Shown: piece by piece, positions 36,340 to 45,340 of the stretch | Layout of the letters: each line of letters starts with the position of its first letter | Numbering within the stretch: the first letter of the stretch is position 1 | Source of the DNA: Methylocapsa acidiphila B2 | GTDB taxonomy: Bacteria > Pseudomonadota > Alphaproteobacteria > Rhizobiales > Beijerinckiaceae | Length of the DNA: 64,000 nt | NCBI RefSeq assembly: GCF_000427445.1 | Contig: NZ_KE386496.1 | Location: 2,968,504 to 3,032,503 of the forward strand | Direction: 5' to 3' | Made by a program: the position numbers and the translations under genes | Notes under the pieces: generated by a model | Database searches by the model: none | What the model was told of the DNA's origin: nothing | The model's input: only the letters and a program-made list of their open reading frames with translations

Positions 36340-36556
36340 TCGCGGTGAAAAGATCGCGCGAGACCTGCAAGGCGCTGTCGCGGAGCAGCGCGGTCGCTAC
36401 GATTATTGTCCAGATCCAACCAGGACGGCTTGCGTCCCCAGTTTTTGTCGCCATTGAGGAGATCGAACTGGATCGCCCCCGGAACGATCGGCACGCGTCC
36501 TCTGCATCGCCGACCGCTACGCGAACGACCGTGAGCAGATTGAGGGGACCAGTCAT
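36340..36556 (-). pseudogene. Remnant of a P1-family (DmpA/S58) peptidase gene
   Basis: Two pieces in different frames match the P1/DmpA aminopeptidase family. From the ATG at 36556 the frame reads MTGPLNLLTVVRVAVGDAEDA, resembling the family start around TDVxGVxVG. The neighbouring frame continues with RVPIVPGAIQFDLLNG, then DKNWG, a hallmark that normally lies about 100 residues further on. So an internal deletion and a frame change have occurred, and the self-cleavage site is missing. The family cleaves D-amino acid amides or beta-peptides. Borders are approximate. Confidence 0.65.
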
Positions 36557-36601
36557 GCGTCAGCGCTCTAGTCGCTAACCGAAGCGAAACGACGGGGATC
36601 T

Positions 36602-37786
36602 TCAAGTCGCTTTCGGCGCATGGCGCCGATAAAGCGCCTCGAACGTCTCATTGCTGGCGTCCTCGGCGGCTTGCCCGGGAAAATTCGTCATCACGACGAC
36701 GCCAAGATCGTGGTCGGGATCGACGACGATCTTGGCGAAATTCATGCTGTTCGAGCCATTGTGGGTGAGCACTGGCCCGCTCATCCAATCGAATTTCACC
36801 ACGCCCCAGCCGAACGCATATTGGCCCTCTTTCGGCATTCCCGGGCCAGAGCTGGCCAGTTTGGGGACGGTGATCTTCGGACGATAAATATTCGCAAGCG
36901 TTTCCGGCTTCACCAGCGCGGGGCCGCGTTTGCCGCTTCCCGCGTTCCAACCGGCCCAAGCGGCGAAATCAAGAACTGACATATGCGCCGAACCTGCGGG
37001 ACCGATCACCGGCGGCAAATCGGCGGCGGGGCCCCAGGGCATCGGCGTGATCACGCCTTTGTCGCTGACGTCATGACCCACGGGCGCGTCGAGCTTGCCC
37101 GTGCTAGCCTGCGGGCCAAGCCCGGCCGAAGCGAGTCCCAGGGGCGCGTAGATACGCTTCGTGATTAGCTCCTCCCAGGAAATCCCGGCGACCTTTTCCA
37201 GCATCGCGCCGACGGTGAGATAGCCGAGATTGGCGTAATGGAAGGCCGACCCTGGCGGCGTCACCGGCGCATGGGATTTCCAGGCGGATAGCACGCGCAG
37301 GCGGAGCGCGGGCAAATTATAATGGAACGCGTCCGCGCTGTAATAGAGCTCGACGATAGGGTTCGTATCGGAAGGAATCCCGCTGGTATGCGACAGCAGC
37401 TGTTCCAGTGTGACGACGGCGAGATGGCGGTTGAGGCCGAGAAGCTCGGCGCCAAGCACATCGCCGATGGTCGAGCTCCACTGCAGCTTGCCTTCGTCGA
37501 CCATCATTCCGGCGAGCGTCGCGGTCATCGCCTTGGTGTCGGAGCCGAGGTGAAAGCGGTCGCCGATCGTCACCTTCACGGCGCTTCCAAGCGCGCGCAC
37601 GCCCACGGCTCCAGAGTCGACAATCTTCCCATCCTTCACCACGGCGGCGGCCAGGGCCGGGAGACCGTGCTTCGCGCGCGTCCGCTCGAGCTGGTCGTTC
37701 AAGCTGGGGGCCGGCTCCAACGCGAAGGCGGGAGCGGGCGTGAAAGCGAGCAGAAAAGACGCGAGGCAAGACCGGCGATGGATCAC
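36602..37786 (-). CDS. Serine hydrolase of the beta-lactamase/class C family
   Basis: This 394-residue exported protein has a signal peptide (about residues 1-22, ending PAFALEP) and a class C beta-lactamase-fold domain. The nucleophile motif SxxK is in LGSDTKAMTA, the Tyr motif in HYANLGY (YAN), and the third motif appears as THNGSN (HNG in place of KTG, as in many esterase/peptidase members). Such proteins include D-aminopeptidases, esterases and PBP4*-like enzymes, so substrate is open. GTG 37786 is chosen because AAGGAG lies seven bases upstream. Next to a P1-peptidase remnant it may have belonged to a peptide-degradation group. Confidence 0.85.
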   Translation of the reverse strand: MIHRRSCLASFLLAFTPAPAFALEPAPSLNDQLERTRAKHGLPALAAAVVKDGKIVDSGAVGVRALGSAVKVTIGDRFHLGSDTKAMTATLAGMMVDEGKLQWSSTIGDVLGAELLGLNRHLAVVTLEQLLSHTSGIPSDTNPIVELYYSADAFHYNLPALRLRVLSAWKSHAPVTPPGSAFHYANLGYLTVGAMLEKVAGISWEELITKRIYAPLGLASAGLGPQASTGKLDAPVGHDVSDKGVITPMPWGPAADLPPVIGPAGSAHMSVLDFAAWAGWNAGSGKRGPALVKPETLANIYRPKITVPKLASSGPGMPKEGQYAFGWGVVKFDWMSGPVLTHNGSNSMNFAKIVVDPDHDLGVVVMTNFPGQAAEDASNETFEALYRRHAPKAT

Positions 37787-37956
37787 GATGCGCTCCTTGA
37801 CCCATGCGGAGACGGGCATTCGCTGACGGCAAACGTCGCCTGATGGCGTAGTCCAAACTATGACGGCGAAAAGCAGAGTGTCAACACGTCCGGCTTGGCT
37901 CGATCCGCCACTCTAGGTCACAGAACTCAACCGCTTCCGTAACGGTCCATTTTCTG

Positions 37957-38304
37957 TCAACCTCTTGCGCCTTTCCCTCGCCGGTTCTCTCTCAGCCCAA
38001 CAGGAGCTCCCTCCAGCCAGGGAAATAATTCTTCTTCGATGAACTGTGCGAATGGAGAATAGCATGGGCACTCTACCCACCGGGATGCTGCGCTTTCCAT
38101 TGAGACAAAGACAAAAAGTGAACTGTCAATGTCACCGTTGGAATCTAGGGCGTCGATGATTGATATCGCGCCAACACAGTCTCGGTAAAGCTCCGCATCC
38201 AGAAATACCGTCACGTTCGTGGCCCTATGCTCCGGCTCACGCACCCATACCGCCCGCTCATTCGCAAGGTGGATGCTCTTTAAAGTGTGCTGTGTCTCTT
38301 TCAT
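37957..38304 (-). pseudogene. Truncated enterochelin-esterase-like hydrolase
   Basis: The 115-residue frame matches the N-terminal part of the catalytic domain of Fes/esterase-D-like hydrolases: VTVFLDAELYRD, then AISIIDALDSNGDI, FVFVSMESAASRWVECPC and FAQFIEEELFPWLEG. It ends a short way before the position where the nucleophile Ser motif (GxSxG) should come, and the remainder is not visible downstream. Local GC is lower than in neighbours. It looks like a gene fragment; expression of a short product cannot be excluded. Confidence 0.6.
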
Positions 38305-38474
38305 TTTTTGCCCGACTTTGTATTAGCCAATATTAATGTTGGTTCAATTCGCTGAGGTCGGGGCATTTTCCGTCTATGACTGCCTTGCAACAGTATTGCG
38401 AAGGGCTGCTTTTGGTGTAATCCGGCTTAAACGTCCTCAACCCCGTCCGCGCGCGGCCGCTTGAAAATGACGCC

Positions 38475-39284
38475 TCACAACCTTCCCAACAGCTCGGCTT
38501 TCTTCTGCGTAAATTCCTCTTCGGTCAGAATGTTCTTTTGGCGTAGATCCGCGAGGCGTTCGATCATTGTGAAAATATCTTCGCCGGATGCGCGCAGGGG
38601 CGTGGGCGGCGGCCTTGGAGCTTCTGCGCCGCTTGGCTGTTCGCTTTTCCCTGCATCGGGATGCGCGTAAAAAGCCTCTGCTTGGTTCGAGGGGGCTCCT
38701 GGCGTAACCACAGGCAGGTCGGCGACGCGAACGCGCCCGTGTTGGCTCGTGAAGGTTAAAGATTGGTCGCCGCTCTGCTGTTGCGAGAAGCCGGCAATGT
38801 CGTGATCGCCCGAGTCGTAGACGCGCAGCTCGCCGCCATGTTGAATCGCGAGGCGCCGCCGCGCGGGGAAATAGGCGTAGCGCAGATCATTCTGGGCGCC
38901 GGTCGAAGCCGGGACGCCGAGCTCCGCCGGCCACCAGGCGCCGGAGGACGCGCCGGAAACGAACAGGCTCACACCGCCCTGCGCTTGCGATTGGCTGCTG
39001 GCCGGCGCGGCAAACAAGGGCTGGCCGCGCAAAAGCTCGGCGAGCTCGCGGCAAAGCTGGTCGATCCGCGCCTTGAGGCCTTGGTTGAACATGTCGCCGA
39101 TCATGATCATCCCGCCTTGCGACCATTGGCCCATGCCGCCGAGATCCGGGTGATTGAATTGGGCCTGGAGGCCATTGCCGTGGGCGAGGGCGCGAAGCAG
39201 CGTCGCTGCGGCCTCGGCGCTGACGCCATGGCGCCGCGCGGCCTCCTCGACGATCTTGCGCCCTTCGGGGCTTAAGTCCTGCAT
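38475..39284 (-). CDS. SHOCT-domain protein
   Basis: This 269-residue soluble protein ends in a SHOCT domain (IERLADLRQKNILTEEEFTQKKAELLGRL region), a short helical oligomerisation module. The N-terminal 45 residues form a helical MQDLSPEGRKIVEEAARRHG unit, and the middle (about 55-215) includes a helix with many Gln/Gly and a beta-rich segment (LRYAYFPARRRLAIQHGGELRVYDSGDHDI) that looks like a WD40- or PH-like sheet. Function is unknown. I chose the ATG at 39284, nine bases after GGAG. It is divergent from the frnE-like pair. Confidence 0.78.
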   Translation of the reverse strand: MQDLSPEGRKIVEEAARRHGVSAEAAATLLRALAHGNGLQAQFNHPDLGGMGQWSQGGMIMIGDMFNQGLKARIDQLCRELAELLRGQPLFAAPASSQSQAQGGVSLFVSGASSGAWWPAELGVPASTGAQNDLRYAYFPARRRLAIQHGGELRVYDSGDHDIAGFSQQQSGDQSLTFTSQHGRVRVADLPVVTPGAPSNQAEAFYAHPDAGKSEQPSGAEAPRPPPTPLRASGEDIFTMIERLADLRQKNILTEEEFTQKKAELLGRL

Positions 39285-39421
39285 GGCGGTCATCTCCGGG
39301 GCGTCGGCGTGAATGGGCGCTTCTCCATCGTGAGGACTAGGCAGCCAAGCGGCGCGAAAAGACAAGCCGCGCGCGCGCGTGATCCGGCCCTTTCTGGCCA
39401 CGTTCTTGCTTCGCCGCGCGC

Positions 39422-40084
39422 ATGAGCCTTTCCAGAGCCGAAAACATCCTCTCCATCGACGTCATCGCGGACGTCGTCTGTCCCTGGTGCTATATCGCCA
39501 AGCGGCGGCTCGAGGCCGCAATCGCGGCGCAAGAGGCGAAGGTCCATCTGCGCTGGCGGCCGTTCCAGATCGACCGCGGAATTCCAGAGGGCGGATTAGC
39601 CTGGCGGACCTATCTCGCTAAGAAATATGGCGACGATCTCGCCGACGACGCGCTGGAAGCGCTCGCCGCGGCGGGGCGCGACGCCGGATTGTCCTTCGCC
39701 TTCGACAAGATCGAGCGCATGCCGAATTCGCTCGACGCCCATCGGCTCGTGCGCTTCGCCAAATTCGCGGCGCTCGAAAGCCGCATGGTCGAGCGCCTGT
39801 TCAAGGCCTTTTTCACCGAGGGCCGCGACATTGGCGATCGGCGGCTCCTCATCGAACTGGGCGTGGAGACGGGGCTCGATCGCGAAATTCTCGAGGAATC
39901 CTTCGCCGACGGCCAGGACGCCCAATCGGTCAAGGATGAAATGACGACGACGCGGCGGCTGGCGCTCGCCGGAGCGCCCATGGTGATTTTCGGCGAGGAC
40001 GTGGTCGTTCCCGGCGCGCAATCGAAAGAAGTCTACGCCGCCGCGCTCGTCAAGGCGCGCGAGGCGCATCCGCGCGTGGGGTGA
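39422..40084 (+). CDS. DsbA/FrnE-like thioredoxin-fold oxidoreductase (CPWC)
   Basis: The 220-residue cytoplasmic protein (no signal peptide) is of the FrnE/2-hydroxychromene-isomerase-like DsbA subgroup. The active site is CPWC in DVVCPWCYIAKRRLE near residue 20. A helical insertion domain (about 60-170) contains SLDAHRLVRFA, and the cis-Pro loop appears as GAPMVIFGE. FrnE proteins are thiol-disulfide enzymes linked to oxidative stress. A paralogue follows 33 bases after it, so the two form an operon. Confidence 0.88.
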   Translation: MSLSRAENILSIDVIADVVCPWCYIAKRRLEAAIAAQEAKVHLRWRPFQIDRGIPEGGLAWRTYLAKKYGDDLADDALEALAAAGRDAGLSFAFDKIERMPNSLDAHRLVRFAKFAALESRMVERLFKAFFTEGRDIGDRRLLIELGVETGLDREILEESFADGQDAQSVKDEMTTTRRLALAGAPMVIFGEDVVVPGAQSKEVYAAALVKAREAHPRVG

Positions 40085-40117
40085 GCCTGCCGCCAGCCGA
40101 TAAGAAGGGAACTGTAG

Positions 40118-40768
40118 ATGAGCGACGAAGAGCCGGGTCCGATCCCCATCGACATTGTCGGCGACGTTGCTTGCCCGTTTTGCTTCGTTGGCCTCCGCCT
40201 CGTCCATGCGGTCGTCGGCTCGGTGCCGGGCCTCGCGGTCGACATTCGCTGGTATCCGTTTCAGCTCGATCCCGATATCCCGCCGCAGGGCCAGGATCGG
40301 CGCGCCTATCTTGAGGCGAAATATGGCGCGGAAGGCGTTGAGGAGGCGTTGGCGCGTCCGGCAGCTCTTGCGCGCGAATTCGGGCTCGAGCTCGCCTTCG
40401 ATAGAATCTCCCGCCAGCCGAATACTTTCGACGCGCATCGGCTGATCCGGTTTTCCTATGGATTCGGCGTGCAGGCGCAAGTCGTGGAGCGCCTGTTCCA
40501 GGCGTTTTTCCTGCATGGGCAGGACATTGGCGATCGCGGCGTTCTTTGCGCGATCGCGGCGAAGGCCAGGCTCGATCCCGCCGAGGTCGAGCGCTTTCTC
40601 GCCGGGGAGGAGGACAAGGCGGCGCTGGCGCAGGAGATCGCCAAGATCCGCGCCTCGGGCGTCGCGGAGGTTCCGCGCTTCACCTTCGCCGGCAAGCAGG
40701 ACATTGTCGGGATCGCAAGCGCCGATGTCTTCGCCGACGCTTTGTTCAACGCGATCGAGGAGGGCTGA
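40118..40768 (+). CDS. DsbA/FrnE-like oxidoreductase paralogue (CPFC)
   Basis: This 216-residue protein is a diverged tandem copy of its upstream neighbour. It has CPFC in GDVACPFCFVGLRLV, the same insertion-domain motif (TFDAHRLIRFSYGFG) and the cis-Pro loop EVPRFTFAGK. The middle residue of the active site (Phe for Trp) changes the dipeptide that tunes redox potential, so the pair may act at different potentials or on different substrates. No signal peptide is present. A typical ribosome site is not obvious before the ATG. Confidence 0.88.
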   Translation: MSDEEPGPIPIDIVGDVACPFCFVGLRLVHAVVGSVPGLAVDIRWYPFQLDPDIPPQGQDRRAYLEAKYGAEGVEEALARPAALAREFGLELAFDRISRQPNTFDAHRLIRFSYGFGVQAQVVERLFQAFFLHGQDIGDRGVLCAIAAKARLDPAEVERFLAGEEDKAALAQEIAKIRASGVAEVPRFTFAGKQDIVGIASADVFADALFNAIEEG

Positions 40769-41019
40769 GCGCGCGGTCCGAAGGCGTCGCCCGAACGCGG
40801 AACGCTCATCGAGCCCGGCGCATTCTCCCCTGTGGAGAGAGGGCGCGCTGGCGCGAGGCTCATTGCCTTCGCGCGCGGCCTCGCCTATATGTGCGCCATA
40901 TTCCCGTCATGGCCGGAAAATTTGAGCCTGGCTCGCGCGCTTTACCCGGCGCGGCGGGGGCCGGGCGCGATATTGCGCGTCTGCGAGATTTTCTGGATTT
41001 GAGCGCCTAGGAGAAAAAA

Positions 41020-41739
41020 ATGAGCAATGCGCCGTTGATGCCCAAGGCGACGGCCGTCTGGCTGGTCGAGAACACGTCGCTGACCTTCGAGCAGATCGCC
41101 AATTTCTGCAAGCTTCATCCGCTCGAGGTGAAAGGCATCGCCGACGGGGAGGTCGCGGCCGGAATCAAAGGCAATGACCCGATCAGCTCTGGCCAGTTGA
41201 CGCGGGAGGAAATCGCCGCGGCGGAGAAGAATGAAAACCATCAGCTCCAGCTCGCCGTCTCCAAGGTGCGCCTGCCCGAGCCGCCCCGCCGGCGCGGCGC
41301 GCGCTACACGCCTTTGTCGCGTCGCCAGGATCGGCCGAACGCGATTCTGTGGCTTGTCCGCAATCATCCCGAGCTGAAGGACGCGCAGATCATGCGCCTC
41401 GCCGGGACCACCAAGACGACCCTGCAAGCGATCCGCAACCGGACGCATTGGAATTCGGCGGCTTTGACTCCGGTGGATCCGGTCTCCCTCGGCTTGTGCT
41501 CGCAAATGGACCTCGATTTCGAGGTCAATCGCGCCGCGAAGGATAGGCCCTTGGTTGAGGCGGATCACGGTCAGACCCTGGTTCCGGCCGAGGTCACGAC
41601 GCGACCGCATTATGATGAGCCTTCGACGGAAGCCGAAGTCTTCGGCTCGGCGTCCGTCAAGAAGCCGGAGGAAGAGGCCGATTTCGACGTCGATTCGGTT
41701 TTCGCCAAGCTCAAGGATCTCAAGGTCAAGGAGGACTGA
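41020..41739 (+). CDS. trcR: DUF1013 cell-cycle transcriptional regulator (TrcR-type)
   Basis: This 239-residue protein belongs to the DUF1013 family, annotated in Alphaproteobacteria as cell-cycle regulator TrcR. Two HTH-like segments are visible: WLVENTSLTFEQIANFCKLHPLEVK (residues 14-38) and WLVRNHPELKDAQIMRLAGTTKTTLQAI (about 110-137). These are followed by NRTHWNSAALTPVDPV. The acidic C-terminal tail ends in a short coiled stretch (FDVDSVFAKLKDLKVKED). An excellent ribosome site (TAGGAG) precedes the ATG. Targets cannot be read here. With the DivJ-like kinase and mucR, the window holds several cell-cycle regulators. Confidence 0.88.
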   Translation: MSNAPLMPKATAVWLVENTSLTFEQIANFCKLHPLEVKGIADGEVAAGIKGNDPISSGQLTREEIAAAEKNENHQLQLAVSKVRLPEPPRRRGARYTPLSRRQDRPNAILWLVRNHPELKDAQIMRLAGTTKTTLQAIRNRTHWNSAALTPVDPVSLGLCSQMDLDFEVNRAAKDRPLVEADHGQTLVPAEVTTRPHYDEPSTEAEVFGSASVKKPEEEADFDVDSVFAKLKDLKVKED

Positions 41740-41842
41740 ATCGCCTGACCGTCCCGCGTTGGCGCATTGTTAGGCCGAATCAGCGCATTGAAGATGTCGT
41801 TCCCGCGCGGCGATGGGCTCGCGCGGACCGAGAGCGCTGGAG

Positions 41843-42160
41843 ATGACGATGACGACAGGACGCGCCGCGCGCGCTTTTTTGCCGAGCCTGGCGATTTTGG
41901 CCGGCTTTTGCTTCAACCCGGCGCAGGCGGCCGATCTCAATGGGTCTTATGGCGGCTACGCTCCCCCGCCGCCTCCGCCGCCGCCGCAATTTCTCGTCGG
42001 CGTCGACGCCAGATGCCGGATCGTTCCCATGCCGCAATTGGATCTCGTCGGCGACACCGCGCGTTTCCGTCCGACGGCGGTTTGCCAGTCGCGGGGCGTG
42101 TATTCGGATTCGCTCGAATTTCCTGCGGCCCCGGTCTTCTATCCGACCTATCCCTATTGA
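41843..42160 (+). CDS. Small exported proline-rich protein
   Basis: This about 105-residue protein has a signal peptide (TGRAARAFLPSLAILAGFCFNPAQAAD) and then a short mature part with a run of nine prolines in YAPPPPPPPPP-like context (exact count near residues 40-48) followed by two cysteines and a Tyr/Pro-rich tail. Two start codons six bases apart are possible; GGAG spacing favours 41849. I do not recognise a family. It lies between trcR and kup on the same strand. Confidence 0.55.
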   Translation: MTMTTGRAARAFLPSLAILAGFCFNPAQAADLNGSYGGYAPPPPPPPPQFLVGVDARCRIVPMPQLDLVGDTARFRPTAVCQSRGVYSDSLEFPAAPVFYPTYPY

Positions 42161-42388
42161 ATCGCAATGGTCTCAAATCGGCGCGATCCGATTTCATGAA
42201 TTTGATCAATTTCGATGGTTTAGAATGGGACTCGGCTGGAATGCGGCTTTCCACGCATTCTCGCCCGGCTCTTGATCACAGCGCCCGCGCCCCTTCTCTC
42301 TGGCGCGGGAAGCCGCTATACCGCCGCCCGCGTGGGCGTTTTCAGTCGCGATGCGCGACCGGGGCCCGGCCGCTGGAAGGACGCCATC

Positions 42389-44320
42389 ATGGGGCAACAG
42401 ATCGCGCAAGAGACGGCGGCGGCCCCGAATGTGGGGCCGGGCTGCGAGCAGCCCATTGCGCCGAAGAAGTCCAGCGGCTTTTCCGCCCTCGCGCTCGGGT
42501 CGCTGGGAGTCGTCTATGGCGATATTGGCACGAGTCCGCTTTATGCGCTGCGCGAATCGTTTCTTCACGTCAAGGCCAGCGGGGTGACCGATGCGGGCGT
42601 GATCGGGACCGTCTCCCTCTTGCTCTGGGCGTTGTTCTTCACCGTCACGGCCAAATATGTTTTGTTTCTGATGCGCGCCGACAACAAGGGCGAGGGCGGC
42701 ACATTGTCCTTGATGGCGCTTGCCCAATCGGCGGTCGGCCACGGCGTCGCTCCGGTCTTCTTTCTCGGCGTCGCGGGGGCGTCTTTATTCTCGGGCGACG
42801 CGATCATCACGCCGGCGATCTCTGTCCTATCGGCCATTGAGGGGCTCGAGCTCGTCACGCCTGTTTTCACCCCCTATATCCTCCCCTTCTCCATTGTGAT
42901 CCTGATCTCGATCTTCTGGGTGCAAAGCCATGGAACCGCGCGGGTGGCGGCCTTTTTCGGCCCGATCATGGCGGTCTTCTTCCTGATCATAGGGGTTCTC
43001 GGCGCGACAGGAATTGGCGCGGCTCCGCGAATCCTCCTCGCCTTCGATCCGATCTATGGCTTGAGCTTTCTTTTCGGCCATGGCCTTCTCGGCTTCGTCG
43101 TGCTGGGCTCGGTCTTTCTCGCCGTCACCGGCGCGGAAGCGCTTTATGCCGACATGGGTCATTTCGGCCGCGCGCCGATCCAGACCGCCTGGATGATTTT
43201 CGTGCTTCCGGCCCTTACCCTGAACTATCTCGGCCAGGGCGCGCTGGTCCTGTCGAACCCAGGGGCGGTGGAAAATCCATTCTTCCTGCTCGCGCCGAAA
43301 TGGGCCTTGCTGCCGCTTGTTCTTCTCGCGACGGTCGCAACCGTCATCGCGAGCCAGGCGGTCATCACCGGCGCCTTCTCGCTCGCGCGCCAAGCCATTC
43401 AGCTCGGACTCTTGCCGCGCATGATGGTCTTGCACACGTCGGAGACGCAGGAAGGCCAGATCTTCATACCCAAGGTCAATAGGCTGCTCCTGCTCGGCGT
43501 TTTACTGCTCGTTCTCTTGTTCAAGTCGTCGAGCGCCTTGGCCTCCGCCTATGGCATAGCCGTCACCGGCACGATGGTCGTCACCACCTCGCTCGCCTTC
43601 GTCGTCGTCTGGAAGCTATGGCGCTGGCCGGTCTGGCTCGCGGCGCTGTTCGTCTCCGGCTTTCTCGCGATCGATCTCGCCTTTCTCGCCGCCAATCTCA
43701 TGAAGATCGTCGACGGCGGCTGGGTCCCCTTGCTGCTCGGCGGCTGCGCAATGGTCGTGATGTGGACCTGGGTCCGCGGCGCGGCCTTGCTCGCGCAGAA
43801 AACGCGCCGCGACTCGATCTCGATGCAGGATCTCATCCGCATGCTCGAGCGCTCCAAGCCGATCCGCGTCGCCGGCACGGCTGTCTTCCTGACCAACGCC
43901 CCGGAAGTCGCGCCCTCCGCCTTCATGCATAATCTGAAGCACAATAAGGTCATGCACGAGCGGGTCTGGATTATGTCCGTCGTGACCGAGGACACGCCGC
44001 GCGTGCCGCTCAACCGACGCTTCGAGATCCGCAAGCTGTCCGACGATTTCACCAGCGTCATCTTGCATTACGGCTATATGGAGAGCCCGCGCATTCCCAC
44101 CGCGCTTGCGACCTTGCGCAAGGCCGGCTTGAAATTTGACATCATGACGACCTCGTTCTTTCTCGGTCGGCGGACGGTCAAGGCGGCGCAGAGCTCCGGC
44201 ATGCCGGTCTGGCAGGACAAGCTTTTCATCGTCTTGTACAGGCAGGCGGCCAACGCCACGGACTTTTTCTCCATTCCGTCCGATCGGGTCGTCGAACTCG
44301 GCGAGCAGGTCACCGTCTGA
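42389..44320 (+). CDS. kup: Kup-family potassium uptake transporter
   Basis: This 643-residue inner-membrane protein is a KUP/HAK/KT potassium:proton symporter. The N-terminus has the signature [19 protein letters not shown], followed by about twelve membrane spans to residue 470. [17 protein letters not shown] and [13 protein letters not shown] are conserved transport motifs. The C-terminal cytoplasmic domain (about 480-643) is complete. The ATG at 42389 follows GGAAGG; an upstream frame extension is unsupported. It is a stand-alone gene that converges on the cytochrome b gene. Confidence 0.94.
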   Translation: MGQQIAQETAAAPNVGPGCEQPIAPKKSSGFSALALGSLGVVYGDIGTSPLYALRESFLHVKASGVTDAGVIGTVSLLLWALFFTVTAKYVLFLMRADNKGEGGTLSLMALAQSAVGHGVAPVFFLGVAGASLFSGDAIITPAISVLSAIEGLELVTPVFTPYILPFSIVILISIFWVQSHGTARVAAFFGPIMAVFFLIIGVLGATGIGAAPRILLAFDPIYGLSFLFGHGLLGFVVLGSVFLAVTGAEALYADMGHFGRAPIQTAWMIFVLPALTLNYLGQGALVLSNPGAVENPFFLLAPKWALLPLVLLATVATVIASQAVITGAFSLARQAIQLGLLPRMMVLHTSETQEGQIFIPKVNRLLLLGVLLLVLLFKSSSALASAYGIAVTGTMVVTTSLAFVVVWKLWRWPVWLAALFVSGFLAIDLAFLAANLMKIVDGGWVPLLLGGCAMVVMWTWVRGAALLAQKTRRDSISMQDLIRMLERSKPIRVAGTAVFLTNAPEVAPSAFMHNLKHNKVMHERVWIMSVVTEDTPRVPLNRRFEIRKLSDDFTSVILHYGYMESPRIPTALATLRKAGLKFDIMTTSFFLGRRTVKAAQSSGMPVWQDKLFIVLYRQAANATDFFSIPSDRVVELGEQVTV

Positions 44321-44354
44321 GCCGGTTCTCGTCCCCGGCGATCGGGCGAGCTCG

Positions 44355-45110
44355 TCACGGCGAGTCGGTCGGCTTGCGCGAAAGTATCTTGCGGCCGGTG
44401 AACATGGCCGAAGTAATGTCGCCGCCCTCATGCAGCTCGGTCACGACAACCGCCGCCAAGTGAAACAGGACGGTGACCGCCAAGGCATAGAAGGTAAATT
44501 CATGGACGGCGACGAAGGGCTTGCGAAGAGCGCGCATTGCTTGAAAAGAGGCCTTGTCGATCAGGTCCGACGCGCCAGGTAAAACCATCGTCGGATCGAC
44601 TCCCGTCGCTGCAACCCATTGCGCGAACCAGCGTCCGAACGGCGGCCAGTACAAATCGGTTCCGGCAATGACGAGGCCGGTCGCCAGCTGAACGAATAGC
44701 AGCAGCAGAAGCAGCGAGACCCCGATGCGCGCCGCCGGATTATGTCCGACGAATTGCTGCGGCTCCCCGGAAAGGAAGGATGTCGCATAGGCGCGCAAAG
44801 CGGCGAGATAGCCGCGTCCGCCGGGCAGGATCGCCGCCCAGCGGGCGTAACGGTTGCCGTAGAACGCCCACATGAATCGCCAGACGAGATTGAGCCCCAT
44901 GACATAGCCGATCGCCGCATGGATGCTTTTCAGCAATATCTTGCCCGCGGCGGAGAGTCCCAGCGCGTCGTCATAGAGGAGCGCGAGTCCGGTCGCGATA
45001 AGCGCCAGGACGCAGATCGCATTGATCCAATGAAACAGGCGGGTCGGCGTATCCCATACGCGATAGCTCCTGTACTCGAAATCGTCGTTACCTTGAGTTT
45101 GTCGCGCCAT
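44355..45110 (-). CDS. Cytochrome b561/hydrogenase-type membrane cytochrome b
   Basis: This 251-residue protein is of the prokaryotic cytochrome b561/Ni-Fe-hydrogenase b-type subunit kind. Four or five hydrophobic spans are present. Likely haem-ligand histidines are His27 (PTRLFHWINAICV), the one in LLKSIHAAIGYV, that in FVAVHEFTFYAL and that in VLFHLAAVVV. The typical opening YRVWDTPTRLFHW fits the family. No hydrogenase, dehydrogenase or cytochrome c partner lies next to it, so its electron donor is unknown. Confidence 0.85.
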   Translation of the reverse strand: MARQTQGNDDFEYRSYRVWDTPTRLFHWINAICVLALIATGLALLYDDALGLSAAGKILLKSIHAAIGYVMGLNLVWRFMWAFYGNRYARWAAILPGGRGYLAALRAYATSFLSGEPQQFVGHNPAARIGVSLLLLLLFVQLATGLVIAGTDLYWPPFGRWFAQWVAATGVDPTMVLPGASDLIDKASFQAMRALRKPFVAVHEFTFYALAVTVLFHLAAVVVTELHEGGDITSAMFTGRKILSRKPTDSP

Positions 45111-45340
45111 GGGTCAAACCTCCCGGAGCCGCCGAAGCCAGAATGCTGGTGCATCGCGCCGCGCTTTCCGGAGCCTGACACTTTTTATCAGTGTTGAGCC
45201 GGCGCGCTTTGAGGGGCGTCAATAATTGGTCCGGCGCCGGCAAACATAGCAGCGTCGACTCGTTTGCTTGAGCCGCATCTTAAAAGTCATTGCGGCTTGG
45301 CGGGTGACCGGCGCGGTCAAAAATGCTTTAGGCTGCGGCC

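Noticed and set aside
40883-41010. A short frame just before the trcR gene.
   Set aside because: Only about 40 codons, no family match; the strong ribosome site belongs to trcR.
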